From Phytophthora quininea (lineage: Eukaryota > Oomycota > Peronosporomycetes > Peronosporales > Peronosporaceae): 64,000 nucleotides of DNA. The DNA is taken from contig JAAVTG010001003.1 of assembly GCA_011947345.1 (NCBI GenBank), forward strand, positions 1,426,001 through 1,490,000, read 5' to 3'. A model generated the notes under the pieces. The model saw only the letters and a list, made by a program, of their open reading frames with translations. It did no database searches and was not told where the DNA came from. Of the stretch, positions 9,039-20,363 are shown one piece after another (position 1 is the stretch's first letter; each line of letters begins with the position of its first letter). A program made the translations under genes and the position numbers.

Positions 9039-12000
9039 ATGGCGCTGGATCGGGAGCTGCGGCGATTGCTGGAGTATGCGAGGCAGCCGGAAGGCGAGAG
9101 CAGCTCATCGAAAGGTGCGAGACCGACTGCGCGTAGCATCCTCGACGGCTCGCAGCGATCCAGCAGCAGACGTGCATCCCGGCGATGGGAGTGAGCCCCG
9201 ACATGAACCTCCCAGAGTTGTTGGTGCTGACTGCCGAAGCTGCCATCTCCCAAGGAGACTTTGACACTGCGTCGCAGAGCGTGGAGTGGTTCTTTGGCGA
9301 ATGTCGGCTCAAAAACCAGGTTGGCTCTGCTGTGATCGAAGTCTTTCCTTTGTGAACTCATCGCTTCTTGTGTTGCGCTGTAGTTTTACTGTCGAGCTCA
9401 GTTTGTTCGCGCTCACTGCGGATCTCATGACGCTCAGTCCGATACTGGAGCGGCAAAACTGAAGAAGGTGTTGAACGCCGTCCACTACGTCATGTTGGTG
9501 CTTCCAGTCGCTACGGACACTCACAAACGACCCACCTACGACTTCCTCGTTTATAATGCGTCGGTCACGTACTGGCAGATTGCTCGGCAGCTGATGAAGC
9601 AGTCTACATTCCAGTTTTTGGTGCCGTCGCTTACGAAAATCATCGAGGCGCTTAAGCTGACTGGGGATCGGATCTGTCGTGGCTGCTGCGTCTCCAGCTT
9701 GCTCTGGTCTACGCTCAAGTCGATGCAAACCAGTTGGCCAACGCTGCCAAGACGATCAACGATGTGGTTGATGTTCAGATAACGCCTCGGCTTTCAGACC
9801 CAACTAAAGCGGACGAGACGTTCAAAGCCTTGTACGAGGAAGCCTTGCGGATCCAAGTTCACGTCGGCTCGTTCAAGGACGCGGAATGTCAGAAGATCGT
9901 GCCGAACGTCAAGCGTTTGATTCCGTCAACCAACAAAAGGGCCTCTCTGCTTGTCAAACTGCAGTGTGTCAAGTCAGGGAACTTAACCGGCTCACTTGAA
10001 GCAGCGTACGTTGAACTCTTCCAGGAAGCAACAAGCTTTTCGGCTTTCTCAGCCGACACGCCGACGGCTGATGTCAAAGCGTTTGTGGACTCTTTGGATG
10101 CGAACGCACTGGGAAATATCGATCCGGAGATACTCGTGGAGACTGGGATCCACGCTGCGTTTAACAACGCTTTGCCGACAGCAGAGGCATGTGACGTCGT
10201 ATTGCAGAAGAAAGGTAAGAACATGCCTCCGAAAGTTCGCGTACTGCATCAAGTGCTGGGTGCGATTCTTCTAGTCGTGACGTCTCCAGCTCACACTGCT
10301 GGGAAGGTCAGTTCACGACAGCGTCAGTCGATACTGCTTGCTCGCCGTGTGGAAGGGATCAAGGCGTTGGAGCGAGCGCTGCTAGCCAGCAAGCGACAGC
10401 AAGACCCGCAGTTGGTGGAGCGCGTCTGCATTTACGCGTGGAATCTGTCGCTACCACTGCTGCAGCCTCATCTACGAAGTCACTTGTCCCGCATTTTCGG
10501 CTTGTCGTCGACGGTTCTAGGAGAGGTGGAGTCGATGCTGCTGGGATTTCGAGCGCGGCTTTATCTGGAAGTGGCGAAGCTTGAGGTTGTCTCTGATTTT
10601 CTGGCCAAGGCGAAGACAAACGTAGGTAAAGCGTTGTTACTGGACTATGGCACCATCACACGCTCGAACGATACACAACCAGTCACGCTGGAATTGGTGA
10701 GTGCCAATGGCGACTGGATCGCTCGCCCGGTTGATACACACTTGGTGCCTCTCCAGAAGAAATTAGATTTGAAATTGTCGAGTGAGACAGAGCCGTCCAA
10801 AGCAAGCGAAGTGCTTGCGATGATAGAGCAAGTGAAGGAAGGGAAGGATCCTGTCCAGCAGCGATCTACTTTGGTGAGATGTGTTGAAGCGCTGAACGAG
10901 TTGAGTTCCCAAAGTTCTTCAGCTGCTGCTGATGACGTCCGGCTGTGGAGCGAGGTCTCGTATCTGGCGTGGAATATCCTTCACGACGGCCATTTGGCGC
11001 AAGAAGTGGCTGACAAAATCTTAGCGACCTACTTCCCAATCTCCGAAGCAGGAGATGTTACTATGCCAAGTATTTCCAGCGAGAAGAGCTTAATGATACT
11101 GGAGATTGACACTCGGCTACTGTTGGTGGAGATCCTGGCAATGAAACTTAAAGACCAAGCCACGAAGGTCGAGAATGCACGTCGCCAAGCAGAGACCAGT
11201 CGGAATGAGTCCAAGACTCGTAAATCCCCTGATCTCGATGCGCTGCTGTTACTAGGCAAAGAAGCCTACATCCTAGGGATCCATCGATCGAATGCTGAGG
11301 ATATTTCAACGCCCATGGATCAAACAGGCGAGTCTGCAGTCGATGAAAGCGTCGAGACCCGAAAAACACTCTGGAGAAGGACATTCAAAATATTAAGGTG
11401 GACATTTTGAAACACTTGACAAGGGCACTGAAAGCTGCCACACGGATCGGATGGACGTTCATCCTTGAGAACATCTGCATCTACCTGTGGAACTACCACT
11501 TCCACATCTTCTGCATGCTGTTGGAGTCGTCATTCAAGTCTCCAAGTTCTTCGACTGCTACGTTCGACCCGCAGTGGATTTTACCGGAGTGTCTTAGTGC
11601 GTTCGAAGCCGCTTTCGCTGCTTTAGAGGCAGCTAATGGAGTTGACGCCGACGTTTTAAGCAATGTCGGGCTTGGATTGTCAGGCGTCTACAAAAAGACT
11701 GGTCGTATGGACAAGGCTTTGGCTATCGTTGACACCTTCATCAAACGCAGCACTCAAGCAAGCGCAGGAGCTACGAAAGTCAGCACGACATACTTAAAGC
11801 GCTTTGTGGAGCTGAAGGCAAGAGCTCAAGTCGCCCAAAACGCCAAGGAAATCGTACCCAACGATAGCTGTGCTGCTTCGCTAAAAGTTGTTGCCTATCT
11901 GGAAGCGATGGAGGCGACGTTTCGACAACTTGGGAATCCGTCAGCTCAACAAACCCAATTGACTGAGAAAGCACAGGGTTTGTACCAGAAAGCTGCGTCC

Positions 12001-15000
12001 ATGTGGCAAACTGCTGCTCCGGAGCTGTTCAAGTCACTGACGAGTGACGAACTCGGTCGACTGCTGGAAGAAGAGCAGCAACAACTCGAGTTGTACGTGG
12101 AAGTGTGGGTTCGTGTTGGCTGCGGCGCTTTCGTTTGCGAAACAACAAGTACGCTGTTGAATGTGCTGAGCAAGCGCTGATGATATTGGAGCAAGACCAG
12201 ACGAAGAAGGCTAAGAAACTGATTAAGCTACTTGTAGTAGTTCACACTTGGAAGTGGTTTGCATTGGCGGAGCTGCTCTATGGACGAGCAGTCTTGGCCT
12301 TGGCACAGAATGACCTGCCGCCGAGAAGACTCGTTCTCACATCACTAACTCATCTTGTACGGGCGATCCAGTACGGACTTCGTGGGAACAGCTCGTTGCT
12401 GGTGATCAGAGCATGTGAGGTAGTTTGGAACGCCGCCATTTCAGCCCTTAGCGAGCCTTCCGACGACAATGCTGATGAGTTTGATGACCAAACATTCCTT
12501 AGTCACGTCGTAGACCACTTGAAGAAAACCTTGCGCTATATGGACCAAGTGATAGCAACCCCAGAAGCCGACGTATCGTTTTATGGAGAAATGGTTTTGT
12601 TGACTCTAGCGATCTTTGAAAAAGCCAACAGGTGGAGCGAGATATACGAAGTTTGCGATGGTATTCTCAAAAGCTTTGGCCCAACCTCCCACCGTGCGCC
12701 GCTACCGGAAGCAGTAAAGAAGGACATCCATACAACGTACGCCATCGCTGGCGCTCATTTAGGAAAACCGAGTCCACCTCCAAAGAACGTGGGAAGTACC
12801 AAGACCCCGACCAGTTCCAAGAAGCTCTGGTCCAAGCCGAAATACTGAGGAAAGTGGCGTTTGCGTCGTGGAAAGATCCTCCAGCACAGCTGAAGGCGCT
12901 CTCATACGCCCATGGAGAACTGGACGGCCAACCAGAAGAGCAGTCGCTCGTGCTGATCGATATCGCGGAGTGGTTCTTCACCAACCAGTACCCCTCTCAA
13001 AATGTCGACTCATACCTGGACTGTGCCACATCCACGATGTTAGCCTGTCTACAGCAGAAGCAGCTAGTTTCTCAGCAAACAATTTCTCGCAAAGCGTCAA
13101 GTAATTCCTGCTGCATCTGCGTCGTCCAAGCAGAAATCCTCCATCGTGTACTCACCAATCTGGTTTGCGGAGAAGTTGCTTCGCACCTTCGCTATGCGTG
13201 CGATCATAGCCAAGACCTGTACTGAGCGTGCGAAATATCTACAGCTGTCACTGCGCCAAGTCGAGAATCTGTGGGAGCATATCCTTATTGTGGCCAACGA
13301 AATTGATCAGCAAAATGCGTTTGATCAGGTGAAAGCTGACCCTGCAAACAAAGCACCGGTCGTGGACTATGACGAGTGGAAGAAAGACAAACCAGCGAAG
13401 TTTGTCAAGCCAGAATCCGATCGGGACTGGGTCCGGTTCTTTTGGACTATGAAGACAATGCGACCAACCGGTTTTACACGGTGTGGAGTAAAGCGTTGCA
13501 GTCCGACGTGAGTCCGGAAGTTCGCCATATTACGCAGCCAGTTCTTACACTGGAGTACTTGGAAAAACTTATGGAGATGCTGCGTGAGGACGTTCAATTC
13601 TCGAGCATGATCCCGCCGTTTGGTCTGTATCTTGTTCTGTTTCACACGTACATCCCGCAGAAGACTTATGTTGCTCAAATTTGGGTGGAATTATCGCAGG
13701 CTGAATTACTGGAGCATTTGAACCTCACGAGCTTTGCTCTCCCGCTGCAAAGCGCGCTTGATATGATTCAGTCTCAAGGAGCAGAACTAATCAAGGAGAT
13801 GAACGAAATTGTTTCGACAGCCGAACAGCAAGAGATGCTGGCGGGAAGAAGACGAACGAGTCTATATAGTGATCGTCTTGACACGCAAAGTAAAGCGGTC
13901 GCTTCGATCGAGCTGCTAATTCGTTTTGGATTTATCCGTCAGGCAAAAACCCTTTTGAGATTTTGAAGCACTCCGTCAGTGCTGGTGCTGCCTGGAGAGA
14001 GATTCTGTGTCAGTGTGATGTTTTAGCGAGTCGTGTCTTGGAGATCGAGGGTCAAAGCGAAAAGGCAATGGTTCGAATGCAGAACGCGCTGGAAAACCCG
14101 CAACTGGATGTTCGGCACTTTCTGGAATGGACATTGCGAGCGTGCAAATTAAATCCCGATCTCACTCAGTCACTTCAAGTGCTCAAGGCAGCAGAGAAAG
14201 CAGCAGCAAAAGCAATTGTTGCCGGGATGAAGAGCTCAACGACACAGAACGTAGGTTCTTCCACTGGCGCAGTCTCAATTTCACCAGATCTCGATGTTGT
14301 ACAGCTAATGTCTCGAATTATCTTGAAGCGGGCCACGATATTGCTTAAAAGAGCTGCAAGTGTTAGTTCAATGAACGTAGTTGCGGTTTTACGAGAAAGC
14401 AAAGAAGAATTGGGGAGAAGCATGAAGATGTTGACTCTGGTCGATGCTGGGTATGAGTCCGGGCAGGCGTTGCTGAAGTATTCCAGAGCTTTGCGCAAAT
14501 TTGAAACCAGTACAGGGAGCTCCATGTTAGCCAACATTGGCTTGGATTATGGTAAAATACTTCAGGAATCCTTGTCATTCATGGAGAAAAGTTCCGAGAG
14601 ATGCTTTCGCTTTCAGTTCTCTTCGACAAAGCCGTCGGAGAAGATGCAAAGGAGGCACTGATTGATCCATTACAACTGGAAATCGCACTGACCAAATTGA
14701 AATTGGCTGGAGCGCTAATGGCACCACAAATGTCGGCAGCAATCGTGAAAGACAAGGAGATGACCTGGTATCGATACTACGAAGACAGCCAGCGCAATGT
14801 GGTCGAAAGGTGGCTCAATTCGACGGAAGCTTCGCTGCAAACAAGAAACGCTTGGGAACTACCGCGCGCGATGACGTTGATCACCTCAGCGATCGATACT
14901 CTAAGCGACAATCCTAGTCTGATCATTCAGCACGCGATCGCTCAAGTTCTTCGGTTCCAGTGTCAGCGTCTCCTACTTCTGCACGGCGACGACAAGAAGA

Positions 15001-16857
15001 CTGCAGATGCCATCAGATACCGCCTTTGGACTCGCTTTACGTCTTCGGATTCGCCCCATGCCACGTGGGTCTGTTGTCATGGCGCGCAGTCGGAGGCGGT
15101 GGTTGCGGCTGCCGACGCTGCTGCTCTTCAAAGTCAAGTTCCGATTCAGGACGAAGAGCTGGAGAATGAAGACCTGCTCCAGCCTGAAGGAGTTGACTTC
15201 AAGGCGTTGGATGAGATGCTGGCGAATCGCGTGAAAATGATACAGAAGTACCAGCTCATTTCGTTCGAGAAGCGGTGCGCTGAGCTGCTTCGTCTGAGCT
15301 CTTATGAAGTGGTTCAGTTAATGGGGTGTCGACATCCATTTGACTGCGCCAAGAACTTGCTCAAGCACCAAAGTACTGAGGTAATCGAGACTGCAAGAAG
15401 TTTATTCGCGAAGTGTGTCTCGGAAACGAACGTTCAACGTCTGCATTTGCGACGCATGAAGAACATGCAGAAGACACACACGAATGCAGCAGCTAACAGT
15501 CTCTCCTACCAGCTCTCCCAGCTGTATCTGGATCAGCAGTCTGAGGCTTTTAAACGCATGAGCGTAGGTACTCGAGTGGACACGATCATTGCTGCACTGC
15601 CGAGTTCCGTCCGTGTCTTGTGTCTCCACTTTTCGCCGGATCGCTGCTTCTCTATGCTGCGATTTTAGGTAGCACTGAGAGACGTGTTGCCATCGGTAGG
15701 ATGGAGTTCACTGAGAGCCAAACGGCTTTGTTGGACCGTCTGGATATGAGAGTGAAAGCGTGGAGAGATCGCTGCGCGAAAGAGACGATGGCGTACGAGG
15801 ATGCCCACAAACAAGATGAACTGTTTGAGTTTGCACCGGTGGAGCAACAGACCGGCGAGGCCTCAACCGATGATATTTTAGAAGAGGAGTTCACTGGCAT
15901 TGTCAACGACACTGTGGAGCTGCTGCAGCCACTGTTCTCGCACTCATCCATGAAAGCCGAGCTCAAAACCAACCTCGCGAACAATATGCTCGTACTCCTA
16001 GTGGATCGGTGTTAGCTTATTTACCTTTGGAAGCGCTACCAGCTCTACAGCCAGCCGACTCGATCACTCGCGATTTTTCTATTCAGATGCTGCACCAGCG
16101 GCTCCTGGCGATGAAGAGGCAGCAATTGCGACCGACTGAGATGCGGTTCATCGTGGACCCACACAACGAAGACCCTGGGAATGCAAGCGGCCAGACCATG
16201 ACCAGTGTGGTGAAACAAGGCTGCGGGACTTGGAAGGATGCCTTCGACCACGGCCAGATCCCGAGTGTGACAGATTGGCAGCAAGCGCTCAATGCTCGTC
16301 GTGGTGGCGGGCTTCTGTATGTTGGACCCAACCGAATACTGGGCTCGTGTCTGCCATTGAAACAGGTGACGGGGATGAACATTGCGCTGACTTGCCAAGC
16401 GCTGATTTTACTCGATCATGCGGAGAACGCCAAAAGCACTCGCAGACAGAGCAAGCTGGACAGCGAGAAACCTCGTTGGGAGATGGAGGTGGAGAAGGAC
16501 CCGTACGAACGAGCCTTGCTGCTTACTCTTTGCGGAGCGAATGTCCTGGCGTTGAATCAATGGACTACGACATTCAACGGCAATCGCCGCCTTGCGAACG
16601 GACTACTGCAGGGCATTTCAAAGGGATACTCAGTCGGCAGAGCTCTCAAGAGGTTTAGCGAGAGCACCATCGCAACTGCATCGGCACCACAAGCACTGGG
16701 AGTTGCAGCCACGGCAAGTGACGCTAGTTTGTCTCCTGGAAGTCCTACCGCTGCAAGTGATTCCAACACAAGCAACAAATTGCAGCAGAAGAACCGATTT
16801 CGATACAATCCCGTCGTCTACGGACTCGCGAACCTCGTGCTCCGTAGCGGCGACTAG
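9039..16857 (+). CDS. CFAP46: Cilia- and flagella-associated protein 46 (axonemal central-pair TPR protein)
   Basis: About 2,580 residues in total, close to the roughly 2,700 known for CFAP46. That protein is a TPR-rich scaffold of the C1d projection of the central microtubule pair, controlling flagellar beating. An ATG at 9039 follows CCT3 by 116 bp. An intron at 9320-9383 joins ECRLKNQ to FYCRAQFVRAH. The block YDFLVYNASVTYWQIARQLM is highly characteristic of CFAP46 N-termini, and SSIVYSPIWFAEKLL recurs midway. The rest is helical repeats, ending GLANLVLRSGD. Frame changes occur near 9150, 9690, 11362, 12110, 12764, 13095, 13440, 13945, 14587, 15640 and 16005. At 12764 (A4), 13440 (T4), 13945 (A5) and 14587 (A4), lengthening the run by one restores reading. 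I read it as one intact gene. An oomycete needs it for zoospores. Confidence 0.82.
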
Positions 16858-16911
16858 ATCAAGTGAGCCGTAAATTTAATTTGCAGCTCAGTTTTATTGT
16901 TTTATGACTTG

Positions 16912-17905
16912 ATGGAGATTGACATTCCGATTCGTTCTCTACACCGGAAAAGATTTGCAGGAAGAGGCAAATGAGTTCCAGCTCGAGGCTGGCTCGGGCC
17001 CATACGATCACCTTCGCACAGTGTACGTCCAAGTCTTCGATGAATATGACGACGAGACCCCTGTGCGCTCAGCATCTATGCGAGTAGCTTCGAAGGTGGT
17101 CGCAGACCTTAAGGCAGCAGTGAAAACTGCCTTTCCTGACATTGTGGAGGCGTCCAGCGATGTTTACGTGTACGAGAACAAGGCGATGTTTAATGCAAGG
17201 TCGCCGTTGGCAGGATTTGAAAGTGGAATGGGAACGAGTCCAAGAAGCCCGATAGTCGTCCAAACTTTCCAGCAGCAACGACCATTCCTGGACCTCAAAC
17301 TGCAAGACCAAGTGAAGAGAGCTGCTTTTCGTGTGGAAACGACCGAGGACGGTAGTGGAGTTGTCGGCATGGGGGTGTTCGTCACCCCGACCTTGGCAGT
17401 GACCGCTGACCACAATCTCGATGCGGAGCTGGCAGCGGGCACAACGCACGTGACGATTCTGTTTGACGGGGGCGAGAGAGCTCAAGTGCGCCTTGCCAAG
17501 CGCTGCTCTGCTCTAGACTGTGCAGTTTTAGAATCGTCCTCAGCGAGGACATTTCTGCTTTCGTGGAACGGAAACCCGATGGATTTGAAGTCGGAAACGC
17601 TGGTGTTGGCATGCGGTGTTGATAGATACCAACGCTTCGGCTCTCAGCTTGGTTTTGTCAAGACCAAAGTGATTTGCAGCGAAGCTACCGAGATGCTATA
17701 TTCCTGCCCTGCATTCAGCGGATATTCAGGAGCGCCTCTGATCTCACGTTGTGGACGCCTGGTTGGAATTCACACCGATTCTACCAAAGAGGCTCCTGCT
17801 ACAACGTTGTCGGCATTGGTGAAGCAATTGCGACTCGGCAGTGTCTCTCACATTTGTTTGGCTCGGCTGCTTAGCACCGTTGAATTCGAAGACGCCAGCC
17901 AGTGA
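16912..17905 (+). CDS. Trypsin-like serine protease with a possible Crinkler-header-like N-terminus
   Basis: The C-terminal two thirds have a PA-clan chymotrypsin-type triad. Counting from 16919, His165 lies in AVTADHNL, Asp200 in CSALDCAVL, and Ser270 in FSGYSGAPL (GxSG). The spacing of 35 and 70 residues is normal. There is no secretion signal or propeptide; the His motif (TADH) resembles HtrA/viral-type proteases more than digestive trypsins. Residues 1-115 form a separate domain with a strand-rich, ubiquitin-like look (VASKVVADLKAAVKTAFPDI, then VYVYENKAMFNARSPLAGF). This recalls the N-terminal header of Crinkler/CR-type proteins, but that is an impression only. Start uncertain: the ATG at 16912 (MEIDIPIR) needs a one-base shift near 16930 to join this frame. 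It follows CFAP46 by 54 bp. Confidence 0.72.
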
Positions 17906-18082
17906 AAAGAACGCGCGGCCTTCAGCTGAAACATCAAGCTCGAAGACAAAAGTAAGTCATAGCAAGAAGCAGCACAGCAACGCTGTCATACAATGAAGTG
18001 ACAGTAGAAGAGTCGGAGTTGATTCCACAGCAGTGTTAACGCCTCAAAGAATTCAACAATATGACAGTGTGCCAGCGTCAAC

Positions 18083-18564
18083 GTGAACTTAAATCGTTGC
18101 GCTCAGTCCTCGCTGGACAAGAAGACGTATGCGAAAGAGCACTCGACGTCCAAGTTGGCCAACTTGTTGTTCGCGTACGAATTGGACCGGCGTATCACGG
18201 CGGCGGGGTTGGCCGGGAGGGTGTTGGTGGTGGCGGCGCATCCGGGCATCGCGGCGTCCGAGATCCCGCTCAAGATTCTGGCGACGCGGTTCCCGACGTG
18301 GCTGCAGCGCTTTGTCGTCAAACTCTACGAGATCAGCCACTTGGCACAACCGATCGACCGCGCTGCGCTCCCGTCACTCCTCGCGGCGACGGGGTTAACG
18401 TGGAAAGTGGCGATTACTTTGGCCCGAATGGGTTTCTTGGTATCCGAGGCAAACATCCCATCCGAATCGAGTCGAGCGCTGCGAGTCACTGTGAAGAAGA
18501 CGGCGTCGCGTTGTGGACACTGAGTGAGGACATTGCGCACTGCAAGTTCGAGATGTCAGGATGA
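18083..18564 (+). pseudogene. 3' fragment of the short-chain dehydrogenase
   Basis: Encodes only the part after the catalytic serine: the TSKLANLLFAYELDRR block with the active-site lysine, to the end CKFEMSG at 18564. The Rossmann TGANSGIG and NNAG parts are missing, so it cannot bind cofactor. It has the same four-base run (here about 18391) and the same resulting frame shift as the full copy at 6114-7147. Confidence 0.85.
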
Positions 18565-18662
18565 TCAGACGCAGAGATTGCTGGGTTAGGCAAATACTTT
18601 TTCCTTGCGAGGTTTCCAATCTGCGTCTCGTGTGGCATGTGATACTCGAAATCTGAACAAAC

Positions 18663-20363
18663 ATGTGCGAAGAAACTCAGTCCCCAGACACCAAGCGAGC
18701 TCGACGGCAGCCCGATCAACACGGTGGAGAGTTGCTGGTGGCTTCACGGGGCAACGCGCTTCTCCCCGCTGAAATACTGGCGCTGTCCCATGTTACAACA
18801 CTGATCGAGGAGTTTCTAATGACAGTAGAGGAGGCTTTCACCAAGGCTGCCAGGTCTGGTCAAGCGGCGTGGCTGGACCAACTGCTGGATAAATGCGAGT
18901 GTAGTGTACCGGATGCACTTGTGAGTGCTGCTGCTAGCGACCACTTGGATTGTGTGAAGATGCTGCTGGACGATTACCCTGCTGACCCAAGCAAGGAATC
19001 CTGGGGGCTGTAAGGAAAGCGGCACAAGCTGCTGCTGACAACAGGCACCTTCTCGTGCTGGAGCGGCTGATGTCCAACTCTTGACTCGTGGCACGCACAA
19101 TTATTTCTTTCAAGGCTGCGGATCGATTCGTGACATTCTAACCAACGCGGCTAGGAATGGTCATCTCGACGTCGTGCGCTTCATTGTGCAGCACGCAGTC
19201 GAGAAGAAATACGCAGACTGAATGAAGCCGTCGAAGGCACTGGAGTACGCAATCTTAAGCGGACAGATAGATGTGGTGGAGTTTCTGTTTGGACTTGCCA
19301 GCCCTTCGTGGGACTTGGTGGGGGCCTTCATCGCAGCAGTGAGCGCTGGGCTCAACGCACTCGCAGGCAGGATTCGTGAGGCTTACAGTCGCACAGAACT
19401 CAAAGAAGACCTCCTGCTTGCCCTAGCAAGCCGAAGTGAGGGTGCCGAAGCGGTCAAATATTTGTTTGACGGCGGACAAGGCGATTCAAGGTTGATCGAC
19501 CAAGCGTTTCTCCATGCAGCGAAACGGAACTGCGTTGGTACCCTGGAATTCGTCTACAACACTGGCTTAGTCTCTCTGGAAGTGTGTGATAGGGCGATGG
19601 GGAAGCTACGTTATACCCCTGGCCCAAACTGGCAACATTGAGGTTTCTCTGCAGAAAGCAATGTGCATCCCAAACAGCAGGATGTAGCACTACTATTTGC
19701 GCATGAGTTTGAAATGACCAGGCTGCTATATGAAGGTGGGAGTGCTTCCGCTGGAGCGATCGTTGCAGCTTTCAAGCGCGCTGGTGGTTGGAGCAGGGGT
19801 ATTCGCTTCTGTTACGATGAAGATCAGGTTGCCATCGTGAAGCTGTTGTACAAGGAGAGCTGTCTGTCGTCTGAAGTCATTGGCAAAGCCCTTGTGCATG
19901 CAGCAAAATATGAGAAGGGCGAGGTCGTGGAGCTGCTGCGAGACGACCTCGCGTTTGTGCCGAGGCGATAAATGATGCTTTCGCAGCGGCCGCCTCTTTC
20001 AAGACAAGCGCGTTGATGAGGTACCTGTATGACAAGCAGTACATCTCGAATGAAGCGCTTGTAAGAGCCTTTAACAGAGCTGCTTATCACGGTAAGCTCG
20101 AGAATGTGAAAATGATTATCGAATTTTGGATAAAACCAGAAGAGTTTCGCGGGAACTGAAGCTTGAGATGGTTTTGATTGCTGTCTGTGCCGGAAGAAAA
20201 ATATTTTGCGGCTAGTGGCCGGTGTCGACGTTGGATATTGGACGCGCAGCTTCGAAAGAAGATACTTGAAGAGGCAAGAGCCGACGCGGTCAAGAAGTTC
20301 GTGCGAAGAACTTTTGCGACTTTCCTTCACATGAGTCAGTATAATATCAACGATACGTTTTAG
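18663..20363 (+). pseudogene. Ankyrin-repeat protein B, disrupted (right-arm copy)
   Basis: The ATG at 18663 opens MCEETQSPDTKRARRQPDQH, then the same N-terminal block and ankyrin repeats as the left copy. Here the first 116 residues are in one frame, whereas the left arm lacks one G at the equivalent place. The frame is lost at the G5 run near 19005. The in-frame TGA lies at about 19220 and an extra C at about 19617 breaks RYTLAQ. The C-terminal piece reaches 20363 (MSQYNINDTF). It probably arose with its left-arm twin by duplication of an already damaged gene, or was homogenised later. Confidence 0.62.

Noticed and set aside
9039..16857. A dozen separate small TPR genes
   Set aside because: Consecutive frames join into one CFAP46-like protein of normal length, and several breaks are short homopolymers.
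18061..18300. Apparent new N-terminus (MTVCQRQRELK...) fused to a dehydrogenase tail
   Set aside because: The correct dehydrogenase frame here is another one; the fusion is caused by the homopolymer shift downstream.
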